Source: Achromobacter sp. HZ34
GTDB lineage: Bacteria; Pseudomonadota; Gammaproteobacteria; Burkholderiales; Burkholderiaceae_B
Assembly: GCF_002209485.1 (NCBI RefSeq)
Contig: NZ_NJIX01000003.1
Span: 744,001-808,000, forward strand
Reading direction: 5' to 3'
DNA: 64,000 nt
This document shows positions 1-8,841 of this stretch, piece after piece; within the stretch, counting starts at the first letter, position 1, and every line of letters begins with the position of its first letter. The position numbers and the translations under genes were made by a program. The notes below the pieces were generated by a model, which made no database searches, was not told the DNA's origin, and worked only from the letters and a program-made list of their open reading frames with translations.

Positions 1-54
1 GGCGAAGCCTACGACAAGGCATTGCCGGACCGGGTCCAGCAGACGCTGTATTGA
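1..54 (+). CDS. C-terminal end of an unidentified protein (partial)
   Basis: An open frame enters at base 1 and stops at TGA 52-54. The last residues read GEAYDKALPDRVQQTLY. Only 17 residues are visible, so the product cannot be named. It would converge on fmt, whose stop is at 138; the 83 bases between them show no clear terminator. The frame could be chance. Confidence 0.4.
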   Translation, partial: GEAYDKALPDRVQQTLY

Positions 55-137
55 TCGCGACGGGCCGGGTTCTCGAGGGAATTCGGGAAATAGAGGCGGG
101 ACCGGGTCCCGGCGCGGCTCGGCGCCGTAGCCCCGGC

Positions 138-1073
138 TCAGGGCTGCCAGCCGCGTACGAAGACGTCGACGGGTTGGCGCTTGCCGCCGGCTTTCTGCAA
201 TTCCAGCAGACGCAGGATGCCGTCGGCGGTGGCGATATCCACACCTTCCGGCCCGGCATGCAGCACCGTACCGAGCGTGGCGTTGGCCGTCTGCGCCGGC
301 ACCGCGCAGGCGCGCCATACCTTCACGGGATCATCCAGGCCCGGCAGGCGCGCGGTAGCGCCAGGCACGGGATTGAAGGCGCGCACTCGACGGGCCAGCA
401 GTGCAGCCGTTTGCGTGAAATCCAGCGCCGCTTCGGCCTTGTCCAGCTTGGCGGCATAGGTCACGCCGTCTTCGGGCTGCGGTTCGGCGCGTAGCGTGGA
501 AAGTTGCGCCAACGCTTGCACGATGGCCTGCGCGCCGGCGTCCGCCAGCGCGTCATGCAACTCGGCCGCGTTCTGTTCAGCGCCTATCGTCACGGGATGC
601 ACCAGCAACATGGCGCCGGTATCCAGGCCCTCATCCATCTGCATGATGGTCACGCCGGTACGTTCGTCGCCGGCCTCGATGGCACGCTGGATGGGGGCCG
701 CCCCGCGCCAGCGCGGCAGCAGGCTGGCGTGGATATTCAAGCAGCCGGCAGCGGGCAATTGCAGCACCCAGGTTGGCAGGATCAGGCCATAGGCGGCCAC
801 CACCATCACGTCCGGCGCCACGGCCAGCAACTGTTCGCGGGCTTGCGCGGCTTCATCGGGATAGCGCCCGTCCAGGCGCAGGCTGCGCGGCTGGGCCACC
901 GGAATGCCGGCGGCCAGGGCAGCCTGCTTGACGGGGCTGGGCGTCAGCTTCAGCCCGCGTCCGGCCGGACGGTCGGGCTGGGTCAGGACCAGCGGTACCT
1001 CATGGCCCGCCGCCAGGATGGCGTCCAGGGCGAGGCGGGCGAATTCAGGAGTACCGGCGAAGACGACGCGCAT
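138..1073 (-). CDS. fmt: Methionyl-tRNA formyltransferase
   Basis: Transfers a formyl group from 10-formyl-THF to the amino group of Met-tRNA(fMet), making the initiator tRNA of bacterial translation. The 311-residue length is normal for the family. The N-terminal domain opens with [12 protein letters not shown]. The catalytic segment holds the Asn and His of [19 protein letters not shown], and a downstream MDEGLDTG supplies the conserved Asp. A smaller C-terminal tRNA-binding domain follows. The ATG lies 2 bp after the def stop, so the two genes are a def-fmt operon, the usual arrangement. The pair acts at opposite ends of the N-formylmethionine cycle. Confidence 0.97.
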   Translation of the reverse strand: MRVVFAGTPEFARLALDAILAAGHEVPLVLTQPDRPAGRGLKLTPSPVKQAALAAGIPVAQPRSLRLDGRYPDEAAQAREQLLAVAPDVMVVAAYGLILPTWVLQLPAAGCLNIHASLLPRWRGAAPIQRAIEAGDERTGVTIMQMDEGLDTGAMLLVHPVTIGAEQNAAELHDALADAGAQAIVQALAQLSTLRAEPQPEDGVTYAAKLDKAEAALDFTQTAALLARRVRAFNPVPGATARLPGLDDPVKVWRACAVPAQTANATLGTVLHAGPEGVDIATADGILRLLELQKAGGKRQPVDVFVRGWQP

Positions 1074-1075
1074 GG

Positions 1076-1588
1076 TCAGGCCCGCAGCGCTTCGCGCTCG
1101 GCCTTGCGCAGCTTGGTCTTGATGCGGTTCTGCTTGAGGAAGGACAGGTATTCGACGAAGACCTTGCCGTCCAGGTGATCCAGTTCGTGCTGTACGCAGA
1201 CGGCCAGCAGGCCGTCGGCTTCCATCTCATAGGGCTTGCCGTCGACGCCCAGGGCCTTGAAGCGGATGCGCGCGGCGCGTTCGACTTCGTCGTAGATTTC
1301 CGGGACGGACAGGCAGCCTTCTTCGTAGGTCTTGCGCTCTTCGCTCTTCCAGGTGATCTCCGGGTTGATCAGCACCAGCAACTGGTTGCCTTCCTCGGAA
1401 ACGTCGATGGTCACCACGCGCTCGTGCACATCGACCTGGGTGGCGGCCAAGCCCACCCCTGGGGCGGCGTACATGGTTTCGGCCATGTCGCGCACCAGCG
1501 TGCGGATGCGTTCGTCCACTTCCGCCACCGGCTTGGCCTTCTTGTGCAAACGCGGGTCGGGATAACGAAGGATATTGAGCAATGCCAT
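1076..1588 (-). CDS. def: Peptide deformylase
   Basis: Metalloenzyme that removes the N-formyl group from nascent proteins. All three family motifs are present in the 170-residue product: GVGLAATQ near residue 44, EGCLSVPE near 90 (Cys92 metal ligand) and QHELDHLDG near 133 (His134 and His138 as ligands, Glu135 catalytic). The start chosen gives [12 protein letters not shown], the typical deformylase N-terminus; an in-frame start 24 bp upstream would add eight atypical residues. It is the first gene of def-fmt and is divergent from dprA, with about 190 bp of promoter region between them. Confidence 0.97.
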   Translation of the reverse strand: MALLNILRYPDPRLHKKAKPVAEVDERIRTLVRDMAETMYAAPGVGLAATQVDVHERVVTIDVSEEGNQLLVLINPEITWKSEERKTYEEGCLSVPEIYDEVERAARIRFKALGVDGKPYEMEADGLLAVCVQHELDHLDGKVFVEYLSFLKQNRIKTKLRKAEREALRA

Positions 1589-1781
1589 GACGTATTCCTG
1601 CCGCGGGGTCACTGCGGCAGGACGGAGTAGAGTGTGGGAATCCCGTAATGATAAATCATCAATGGCTTGATTTCTAATAGTTATCGGCTAAGTTGGGGAT
1701 AAAGGGGACGGAAGAAACCAGCCCTGCGCGATTCGGTCACGGTGGTGCTGGGGCGCCCGGCTCATCGTGGGACACTGAGTC

Positions 1782-3047
1782 ATGCCTCTTGTCCACGATC
1801 CTGGAGAACTCTTCGCCTGGCTGCGCCTGTCGCTGGAGCCCGGGTTGAACCCGGCCGATGCCTACGCCTTGCTCGGCGCCGTGGGCTTGCCGCAGCATCT
1901 GTACACCCACCCGGTCGCTGAACTGGCGCAATGGGTACCCGGACCGCTGGCCCGGCAGCTGGCCGCGCGGCCCGTTCCCGCATTGGCCGCGCGCATCGCG
2001 GCGGCGCTGGATTGGGTGCGCCACCCGGACCACCACCTGCTGTGCCTGGCCGACCCGGCCTATCCCCGCCGCCTGCTGGAAGTCGGTGACCCGCCGCTGT
2101 TGCTGTACGTGCATGGCGATCCGTCCTTGTTGTCCAGACCGTCGCTGGCCGTCGTCGGGGCACGCAACGCCAGCCTCGACGGCCGCGAAAACGCCCACGC
2201 CTTCGCCCAGCACCTGGCGGCACAGGGCTGGTGCATCGTCAGCGGCATGGCTGCCGGTATCGATGCCGCCGCCCATGAAGGCGCTCTGGATGCCGGCCGG
2301 CCGAGCGGTGGCGGCACGGTCGCCGTGCTGGGGACGGGCATAGACCTGGTGTATCCCTCGCATCACCAGGCCCTGGCAGGACGCATTGCCCAGGCCGGCG
2401 CCCTGGTCAGCGAGTTTGCGCTGGGTACCCCCGCCCTGCCCCACCACTTCCCCCGCCGCAACCGCGTGGTGGCCGGACTGGTCCGTGGCGTACTGGTGGT
2501 GGAAGCCGCCAGCCGCAGCGGCTCCCTGATCACCGCGCGGCTGGCCGGCGAATACGGCCGCGAGGTATTCGCCATTCCGGGCTCCATCCATTCGCCCCTG
2601 GCGCGTGGGTGCCATGCCCTGATCCGCCAGGGCGCCAAGCTGGTGGAGTGCGCCCAGGACATCACGGACGAGCTGCAAGGCCTTCAGCCGGACAACCCGC
2701 ACGGCCAGGGTCAGAGTAATGCACCACCGCGAGACAGCGATGAACCGGGGGCGCTTCGACGGCCCGCGTGCGAGGCAGGGAACCCCAGGCGCGCAGACGG
2801 CTCGAACACAGGCGGGGACACGGCCGGTGAAGCCGCTGAATCATCCGGCCCGTCAACGGCTGCACTACTGGCCTGCCTGGGCCACGAGCCCGTGCATCGC
2901 GAAGTGCTGCTGCGACGGAGCGGCCTGCGCAGCGCCGACCTCGACACCGCCCTGCTGCGGCTGGAACTGGCCGGCCTGGTGGCGCGCCGTGAGAGTGGGT
3001 ACTTCCAACGCCTCCCCCTCAAATCCACGGCGCGCCGCAAGGACTAA
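1782..3047 (+). CDS. dprA: DNA-processing protein DprA (Smf)
   Basis: DprA binds incoming single-stranded DNA and loads RecA during natural transformation, and is widely conserved in non-competent bacteria too. The 421-residue product has an N-terminal helical (SAM-like) region, then a Rossmann-like DprA core: AVVGARNAS, VSGMAAGIDAAAHEGAL, VAVLGTGIDLVYPS, FPRRNRVVAGL and the SGSLITARLA signature. A Pro/Gly/Ser-rich linker of about 65 residues with no visible fold precedes a C-terminal winged-helix (DML1-like) domain ending in ARRESGYFQR. It is divergent from def-fmt, a common neighbourhood in betaproteobacteria. The linker is the most variable part. Confidence 0.95.
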   Translation: MPLVHDPGELFAWLRLSLEPGLNPADAYALLGAVGLPQHLYTHPVAELAQWVPGPLARQLAARPVPALAARIAAALDWVRHPDHHLLCLADPAYPRRLLEVGDPPLLLYVHGDPSLLSRPSLAVVGARNASLDGRENAHAFAQHLAAQGWCIVSGMAAGIDAAAHEGALDAGRPSGGGTVAVLGTGIDLVYPSHHQALAGRIAQAGALVSEFALGTPALPHHFPRRNRVVAGLVRGVLVVEAASRSGSLITARLAGEYGREVFAIPGSIHSPLARGCHALIRQGAKLVECAQDITDELQGLQPDNPHGQGQSNAPPRDSDEPGALRRPACEAGNPRRADGSNTGGDTAGEAAESSGPSTAALLACLGHEPVHREVLLRRSGLRSADLDTALLRLELAGLVARRESGYFQRLPLKSTARRKD

Positions 3048-3093
3048 AATCCGCGGCAGGAGTCAACGAACAGCACCAAGAACAGGAATCACC

Positions 3094-4002
3094 ATGCCCT
3101 TGCCCGAACGCGTCAAAATCGTCGAAGTCTCGCCCCGCGACGGTTTGCAAAACGAGAAAGCCTTCATCTCCACCGACATCAAGATCGAACTGGTGAATCG
3201 CCTGGCCGCCGCCGGCTTCCAGAATGTCGAAGCGGCGTCGTTCGTGTCGCCCAAATGGGTACCGCAGATGGCGGACGGAGCCGAGGTGATGGCCGGTATC
3301 GAACGCAAGCCGGGCGTCATCTATTCCGTCCTGACCCCCAATATGAAAGGCTTCGATGCGGCCCTGGCGGCCAAGGCCGATGAAGTCGTCATCTTCGGCG
3401 CCGCCAGCGAAGCGTTTTCCCAGAAGAACATCAACTGCTCCATCGCCGAATCGATCGCCCGCTTCGAACCCGTGGCCGAAGCGGCCAAGGCCGCCGGCCT
3501 GCGCCTGCGCGGCTCCATCAGCACCGCGCTGGGCTGCCCCTACCAGGGCGAAGTGCCCGTGGCGGCGGTGGTCGACGTCGCGCAACGCTACCTGGCCCTG
3601 GGCTGCGACGAGATCGACGTGTCCGACACCATCGGCGTGGGCACGCCGGCGCGAGTGCGCGAAGTGATGCGCGCGGTCACCGCCAAGGTGGACCCGGCGC
3701 GTGTTTCCGGCCACTTCCATGACACCTACGGCCAGGCGGTCGCCAACATCCTGGCGGCCCTGGAAACCGGCATCTCCATCTTCCATACCTCGGTCGCCGG
3801 GCTGGGCGGCTGCCCCTACGCCAAGGGCGCCACCGGCAACGTGGCAGCGGAAGACGTGCTGTACATGCTGCGCGGCCTGGACATCGAAACGGGCATCGAT
3901 TTCGATGCTGTCGTCGACATCGGGCAATGGATCTCCGGCCACCTGGACCGCAAATCCGCCAGCCGGGCAGGCAATGCCATTGCGGCCAGCCGCGCGGCTT
4001 AG
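3094..4002 (+). CDS. Hydroxymethylglutaryl-CoA lyase
   Basis: Cleaves HMG-CoA to acetyl-CoA and acetoacetate, the last step of leucine catabolism. The 302-residue TIM-barrel product has the DRE-TIM start SPRDGLQNE, the metal-binding histidines of GHFHDTYGQA, and the signature GLGGCPYAKGATGNVA, whose Cys is the catalytic one. The ATG at 3094 is chosen because VKIVEVSPRDGLQ follows within a few residues, as in the family. Related acyl-CoA lyases (such as citramalyl-CoA lyase) cannot be fully excluded. No isovaleryl-CoA or methylcrotonyl-CoA genes are beside it. Its TAG stop overlaps the TAA of the convergent gene in four bases (3999-4002). Confidence 0.92.
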   Translation: MPLPERVKIVEVSPRDGLQNEKAFISTDIKIELVNRLAAAGFQNVEAASFVSPKWVPQMADGAEVMAGIERKPGVIYSVLTPNMKGFDAALAAKADEVVIFGAASEAFSQKNINCSIAESIARFEPVAEAAKAAGLRLRGSISTALGCPYQGEVPVAAVVDVAQRYLALGCDEIDVSDTIGVGTPARVREVMRAVTAKVDPARVSGHFHDTYGQAVANILAALETGISIFHTSVAGLGGCPYAKGATGNVAAEDVLYMLRGLDIETGIDFDAVVDIGQWISGHLDRKSASRAGNAIAASRAA

Positions 4003-5030
4003 CGGATCGGCAGCGCGTACATCAGGCCGCCCTTGTTCCATTGCGCATTGAGGCCGCGCTGGATTTTCAAGGGGCTGCCCTGGCCGACATTACGCTCGAA
4101 GCTCTCACCGTAATTGCCGACCTGCTTGATGATGTTGTAGGCCCATTTGTCGTCCACCCCCATGTTCTTGCCCGCGCCTGGAATCACACCCAGGATGCGC
4201 TGGATATTGGGGTTCTCGCTCTTGAGCTGCTGTTCGACGTTGGCCGACGTCACGCCATATTCCTCCGCCTCGATCATGGCCGACAACGACCAGGACACGA
4301 TGTTCAGCCAGTTGTCGTCACCCTGGCGCACGAAGGGCCCCAGCGGCTCCTTGGAAATGATTTCCGGCAGCACCACGTAATCGTCCGGCTTCGCCAGCTT
4401 GGAGATGCGGATCGAGGCCAGGCCCGACGCATCCGTGCTGAACACGTCGCAGCGGCCCGCCACGAAAGCGTTGACGACCTCGTTGAACTGGTCGATCACC
4501 ACTGGCTTGTATTCGACCTTGTTGGCCCGTGCCCAATCGGCCAGGGTATTCTCGTTCGAGGTGCCGGCCTGCAGGCAGATGGTGGCGCCGTTCAATTCCT
4601 TGGCGCTCTTGACGTTGAGCGACTTGGGCACCAGGAAGCCCTGGCCGTCGTAGAAATTGATGCCGGCATGGACCAGGCCCAGGGCCGTGTCGCGCTGCTG
4701 CGTGACCGAGGTATTGCGGGCCAGCAGATCGACTTCGCCGGATTGCAGGGCGGTGAAGCGCTGCTGCGAATTCAGGGGCACGACCTTGAACTTGGTGGCA
4801 TCGCCGAACACGGTGGCGGCCACGGCCCGGCACATGTCGACGTCCAGGCCCTTCCAGTTACCTTGGGCATCCGGCGCCGAGAAGCCGGCGAAACCCGTGG
4901 TGGTGCCGCACAGCAGCGTGCCGCGATGGCGCACCACGTCCAGGGTCTTGCCTTGTTCCGGGGCGGCTTGCGCCGTGTGGGCAGCGCCGGCCAGGACGGC
5001 GGCGCCGATGACGGCCTTGACGATACGCAT
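3999..5030 (-). CDS. Amino-acid ABC transporter, periplasmic binding protein (AapJ/BztA type)
   Basis: Family 3 solute-binding protein of polar amino-acid uptake. The 343-residue product starts MRIVKAVIGAAVLAGAA with a cleavable signal peptide ending near AQAAP, followed by RGTLLCGTTTGFAGFS and LDVDMCRAVAATVFGD, features of the general L-amino-acid binding proteins AapJ/BztA. The start used puts the signal peptide at the N-terminus; an upstream in-frame start would add 20 unlikely residues. No permease or ATPase gene flanks it, so it either works with components elsewhere or is an orphan. The substrate (Glu/Asp/Gln/Asn-like) is inferred from family only. Confidence 0.9.
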   Translation of the reverse strand: MRIVKAVIGAAVLAGAAHTAQAAPEQGKTLDVVRHRGTLLCGTTTGFAGFSAPDAQGNWKGLDVDMCRAVAATVFGDATKFKVVPLNSQQRFTALQSGEVDLLARNTSVTQQRDTALGLVHAGINFYDGQGFLVPKSLNVKSAKELNGATICLQAGTSNENTLADWARANKVEYKPVVIDQFNEVVNAFVAGRCDVFSTDASGLASIRISKLAKPDDYVVLPEIISKEPLGPFVRQGDDNWLNIVSWSLSAMIEAEEYGVTSANVEQQLKSENPNIQRILGVIPGAGKNMGVDDKWAYNIIKQVGNYGESFERNVGQGSPLKIQRGLNAQWNKGGLMYALPIR

Positions 5031-5183
5031 GATGAGTCCTTTTATGCAGTTCGGGCGGGGTTTCGGGGGAGCCACGAAACACCGGAGCATAAGCTTAGCG
5101 CGTCAGATGGCATTCGGTTAATGACCCGGGGCAATAAGCTCACGCCTGGCCCTGCAAGTCCGCCCACCTCTGCAAGAAGACCC

Positions 5184-6455
5184 TCAATCGTAAGACCGCG
5201 CGTCCTCGATGACCTTGCCGTCATTGGGCAGGCTGCCCGGTACGCACAGCTCGACCTCGGCCCGCAACTTGGTGACGTCGCGCACCGACTCCGCCACGGC
5301 ACCCGCCAGTTGCGCCGATGCCGGCATCCCGGCAACCTCGACCCGCAGCACCATGCGGTCGGCCCCCGTCGCGCCGGTAACCACCAGCCGGCCCCGACGC
5401 ACCTGCGGATGGCGCCGCAATATCTCCGCCACCTGCGACGGGTGCACGAACAAGCCCCGCACCTTGGTGGTCTGGTCGGCCCGTCCCATCCAGCCGCGCA
5501 GGCGCAGATTCGTGCGGCCGCAGGGCGACTGGCCGGGCAGTACCGCCGACAGGTCGCCGGTGCCGAAACGCACCAGGGGATAGTCCGGGTTCAGCGTGGT
5601 CACCACCACTTCACCGACCTCGCCTTCCTCGACCGGATCGCCCGTGCCGGGACGCACGATCTCGACAATGATGTCCTCGCCCACCACCAGGCCTTCGCGC
5701 GCCTCGGTCTCGAAGGCGATCAGCCCCAGGTCGGCGCTGCCGTAGGCCTGGTAACCCTGCACCCCGCGCGCCGACAGCCAGTCGCGCAACGAGGGCGGGA
5801 ACGCCTCGCCGGAAACCAGGGCGCGCCGCAGGGTGTCCAGCTTTACCCCCAGCTCCTCGGCCTTTTCCAGGATGATCTTGAGGAAGCTGGGCGTACCCGT
5901 ATAGCCGCTGGGACCAAGGTCGCGGATGGCCATGACCTGCTGCTCGGTCTGCCCGGTACCGCCAGGAAAAACCGTGCAACCCACGGCGTGGGCGGCGGTC
6001 TCCATCATGGAGCCGGCCGGCGTGAAGTGATAGGAAAAGCAGTTATAGGTCAGATGGCCTTCGCGAAACCCGGCTGCATACAGCGCGCGGCCGAAGCGCC
6101 AGTAATCGCGGCGCGCGCTTTCCGGTTCGTAGATGGGACCGGGCGATGCGAACACCCGCAGCGCCTGGCCCCATCCCAGGGCCGCGTAGCCACCGAAGAC
6201 CTTTTCCGCATCGACCGGACCGGGCGCCGCGCGACTGCGCTGCTGGCCTTCCAGCAATTCGTGCTTGCGCAAGACGGGCAGCGCCGCCAGCGCGGCGCGC
6301 GAGGTCACGGCGGCGGCATCGACGCCAGCCAGTTGCCGTGCCAAGGCGGGGGCGTGCGCTTGTGCATGCGTGATGGCCGCCGGCAAAGCGGCCAAAAGGG
6401 CCTGCTCACGCTGCTCGGGCGCGCGCGTCTCCAGGCCATCGAAGAAAGTGGACAT
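5184..6455 (-). CDS. Phenylacetate-CoA-ligase-like (PaaK family) adenylate-forming protein
   Basis: Last gene of the first Liv-type operon, 7 bp after the ATPase gene. The 423-residue product resembles PaaK over its length: GYTGTPSFLKIILEKAEELG, YQAYGSADLGLIAFET (acceptor/adenine region), RFGTGDLS and the C-terminal KVRGLFVHPSQVAE. The usual glycine-rich phosphate-binding loop (SSGTTGxPT in PaaK) appears replaced by VFASPGPIYEPE. This is either a subfamily signature or a sign of altered chemistry. The family activates aromatic acids to CoA thioesters, so the operon may import an aromatic or other carboxylic acid and activate it. The substrate is unknown. The start MSTFFDGLETR avoids overlap with the upstream gene. 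Confidence 0.8.
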   Translation of the reverse strand: MSTFFDGLETRAPEQREQALLAALPAAITHAQAHAPALARQLAGVDAAAVTSRAALAALPVLRKHELLEGQQRSRAAPGPVDAEKVFGGYAALGWGQALRVFASPGPIYEPESARRDYWRFGRALYAAGFREGHLTYNCFSYHFTPAGSMMETAAHAVGCTVFPGGTGQTEQQVMAIRDLGPSGYTGTPSFLKIILEKAEELGVKLDTLRRALVSGEAFPPSLRDWLSARGVQGYQAYGSADLGLIAFETEAREGLVVGEDIIVEIVRPGTGDPVEEGEVGEVVVTTLNPDYPLVRFGTGDLSAVLPGQSPCGRTNLRLRGWMGRADQTTKVRGLFVHPSQVAEILRRHPQVRRGRLVVTGATGADRMVLRVEVAGMPASAQLAGAVAESVRDVTKLRAEVELCVPGSLPNDGKVIEDARSYD

Positions 6456-6462
6456 ATGCGCC

Positions 6463-7329
6463 TCACGCCAGCCAGCGCTTGCGCCGGCGGTAGAACTTGG
6501 TGTCGCGGAAACTCTTGCGCGCACCACTGGAAATGCCCAGATAGAACTCTTTCACGTCTTCATTGGCACTCAGGGCGTCGGCCGCGCCATCCATCACCAC
6601 ACGGCCGTTTTCCAGGATGTAGCCGTAGTCCGCGTAGCGCAGGGCGATATTGGTGTTCTGCTCGGCCAGCAGGAAGCTGGTGCCTTCGCGCTGGTTGAGG
6701 TCGCGCACGATCTGGAAGATCTCTTCGACGATCTGCGGCGCCAGGCCCATGGACGGCTCGTCCAGCAGGATCATGGTGGGGCTGGCCATCAGGGCCCGGC
6801 CAATCGCCGTCATCTGCTGCTCGCCGCCGGAGGTGTAACCAGCCTGGCTGGTCCGGCGTTGTTTCAGGCGGGGGAAGTACTGGTACACCCGTTCCAGGGC
6901 CGCGGCGGTATCGCCACGTCCCAGTTGCCGGGTATACGCACCGGTGAGCAGGTTTTCTTCCACCGTGAGGTGAGCGAAACAATGCCGGCCTTCCATCACC
7001 TGCACCACGCCGCGCTGCACCAGCTCGGCCGGAGACAGCCGTTCCACGCGCTCGTCGCGATAGCGGATCTGCCCTTTGGTGACGTCGCCGCGTTCACCCT
7101 TGAGCAGATTCGATACCGCGCGCAAGGTGGTGGTCTTGCCGGCGCCGTTGGCGCCCAGCAGCGCCACGATCTTGCCTTCCGGCACCTGCAGGGACACGCC
7201 CTTGAGCACCAGGATGACGTGGTTGTAGATCACTTCGATGCCGTTGACGTCCAGCAGCACCGGCGGGGGCGCCGCCGCGTTGGCCGCGTCAGCCGCGCCC
7301 AAACCCGCGACATTTGGCGATGTGCTCAT
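6463..7329 (-). CDS. Liv-type ABC transporter ATP-binding protein (LivF-like, system 1)
   Basis: One of two ATPases of the first branched-chain-type importer. The 288-residue product has Walker A (LLGANGAGKTTT), the signature TSGGEQQMTAIGRALM, Walker B (TMILLDEPSMGLAPQ) and a LivF-like switch region (LLAEQNTNIALRYADYGYIL). It is about 50 residues longer than typical LivF, with an Ala-rich N-terminus and a basic C-terminus (FRDTKFYRRRKRWLA). The start at 7329 was chosen because the frame further upstream is not protein-like. It sits between the binding-protein gene and the PaaK-like gene, in the same direction. Confidence 0.92.
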   Translation of the reverse strand: MSTSPNVAGLGAADAANAAAPPPVLLDVNGIEVIYNHVILVLKGVSLQVPEGKIVALLGANGAGKTTTLRAVSNLLKGERGDVTKGQIRYRDERVERLSPAELVQRGVVQVMEGRHCFAHLTVEENLLTGAYTRQLGRGDTAAALERVYQYFPRLKQRRTSQAGYTSGGEQQMTAIGRALMASPTMILLDEPSMGLAPQIVEEIFQIVRDLNQREGTSFLLAEQNTNIALRYADYGYILENGRVVMDGAADALSANEDVKEFYLGISSGARKSFRDTKFYRRRKRWLA

Positions 7330-7412
7330 TGAACCGCTCCTGTAAAACAGACCAGCGCAGGGCAAGGGAAGTGCCCCTGCGCCAGCCGCCTCATCCCCGA
7401 CACGCCTGCTGC

Positions 7413-8756
7413 CTACCCTTCGCAATTCTTCGGGGTGACGTTCTTGTCCTTGGCGTACTTGGCCGACTCTGACTTCACCAGCGGTCCCACCATATTGGGA
7501 TCGGCCTGGTACCAGTCCGAAGCCACCTTGAACTGCTTGCCGTCCCACTGCACGATGCGGGCCCAGTCCGCGCCCAGGTGGTTGGCGCAGGACGTCTTGA
7601 ACGGCCGCACGATGCCGCCGAAGCCCAGCTTGTCCAACTTCTCCTGTGTCAGGTCAAGGTTCTCGAAGCCCCAGCGCACCTGCTCCGGCGTCACCGACTT
7701 GCCTTTGCCGTACTTCTCCTGCGCGGTACGGATGGCCTCCACCTGCAGCATGGAAATGATCATGCCGCGCGTGTGTGCGATGGTGCCCAGCGTGGTGTTG
7801 TTGCGGTCGCTGCCCTGGCCCTTGTCGTAGACGAACTTTTTCAAGTCCGCCATGACCTTGCCCTGCTCGCCGCTGTTGTGGATGGTGATGGCGTTGTAGC
7901 CCTTGGCCACATCGCCCAGGTCCTTGACGTCACCCTCCGAACCGGCCCACCAGATCGCGTACATCTTGTCGCGCGGATAGCCGCTGGCCTGCGCCTCGCG
8001 GATGGCGGTGGGCGTCATGATGCCCGCGCTCCACAGCAGCACATAAGCAGGCCGCGCCTGGCGGATCTGCAACCAGGTCGACTTCTGCTCGACGCCGGGC
8101 GCGGTGACCGGATACAGCTGCAGTTCGAAGCCGTTGGCGGCAGCGCGCTTCTGCAGCAGCGGAATCGGCTCCTTGCCATAGGGCGAGTCGTGATAAACCA
8201 GGGCGATCTTCTTGCCCTTGAGCTTGTCCATGCCACCTTCTTTCCTGGCAATGTCCTGGATCATCACGTCGGCGGCGGTCCAGTAGGTGCCCAGCAGCGG
8301 AAAATTCCACTGGAACACCGACCCGTCCGCGGCCTGCGACAAACCGTAGCCCACGGTTTCCACCGGCACCTTGTCCAGCGGCGCCTTGTCCGTCACCGCG
8401 AACGTGATGCCCGTGGATTGGGAGTCGAAGCCGGAAGCGCCGGTCGGGCCGTGCGTCTTCAGGCGCTCGTAGCACTCCACGCCCTTGTCGGTGGCGTAGG
8501 CGGTTTCGCATTCCTCATAGGTGATCTTGACGCCGTTGACGCCGCCGTCGCGTTCATTGACCAGCTTCAGATAATCCAGCTTGCCGTCGGCCCAGGGAAT
8601 CCCCAGGGGCGCGAAGGAGCCGGTGCGGTAGACCAGCAGCGGCACGAATTGCTCGTCGGCCATGGCCGGCAGGCTGGCGCTACCCAGCGCGCCGCCCAGG
8701 GCAAGCGCGGCAGCCGCATGCCGAAGACTTGAATGCTTCAGATTCGAACGCTTCAT
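7413..8756 (-). CDS. Liv-type ABC transporter substrate-binding protein (system 1)
   Basis: Periplasmic type I binding protein. The 447-residue product starts MKRSNLKHSSLRHAAAALAL and has a signal peptide ending near PAMADEQF. The mature part opens FVPLLVYRTGSFAPLGIPWA and continues with ITYEECETAYATDKGVECYE, as in the Liv-like binding proteins that accompany acyl-CoA-ligase-linked transporters. It is longer than LivK of E. coli (about 370 residues). It lies between the LivM-like and LivF-like genes. The ligand cannot be read from the sequence; the two ligase-like genes in the operon suggest an organic acid rather than a branched-chain amino acid. Confidence 0.9.
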   Translation of the reverse strand: MKRSNLKHSSLRHAAAALALGGALGSASLPAMADEQFVPLLVYRTGSFAPLGIPWADGKLDYLKLVNERDGGVNGVKITYEECETAYATDKGVECYERLKTHGPTGASGFDSQSTGITFAVTDKAPLDKVPVETVGYGLSQAADGSVFQWNFPLLGTYWTAADVMIQDIARKEGGMDKLKGKKIALVYHDSPYGKEPIPLLQKRAAANGFELQLYPVTAPGVEQKSTWLQIRQARPAYVLLWSAGIMTPTAIREAQASGYPRDKMYAIWWAGSEGDVKDLGDVAKGYNAITIHNSGEQGKVMADLKKFVYDKGQGSDRNNTTLGTIAHTRGMIISMLQVEAIRTAQEKYGKGKSVTPEQVRWGFENLDLTQEKLDKLGFGGIVRPFKTSCANHLGADWARIVQWDGKQFKVASDWYQADPNMVGPLVKSESAKYAKDKNVTPKNCEG

Positions 8757-8841
8757 CTCCACTACCTCCACGGGGTGCTCTGTGGCACCGTGATAACCCG
8801 GTCTGGCGCCGGGTAAACGCCTGCAGCCTCGATCAAAATGG

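Noticed and set aside
3927-6698. Very long open frame on the plus strand opposite the binding-protein and PaaK-like genes
   Set aside because: Mirror frame of real minus-strand genes in GC-rich DNA; the translation is Gln/His/Arg/Gly-rich with no domain.
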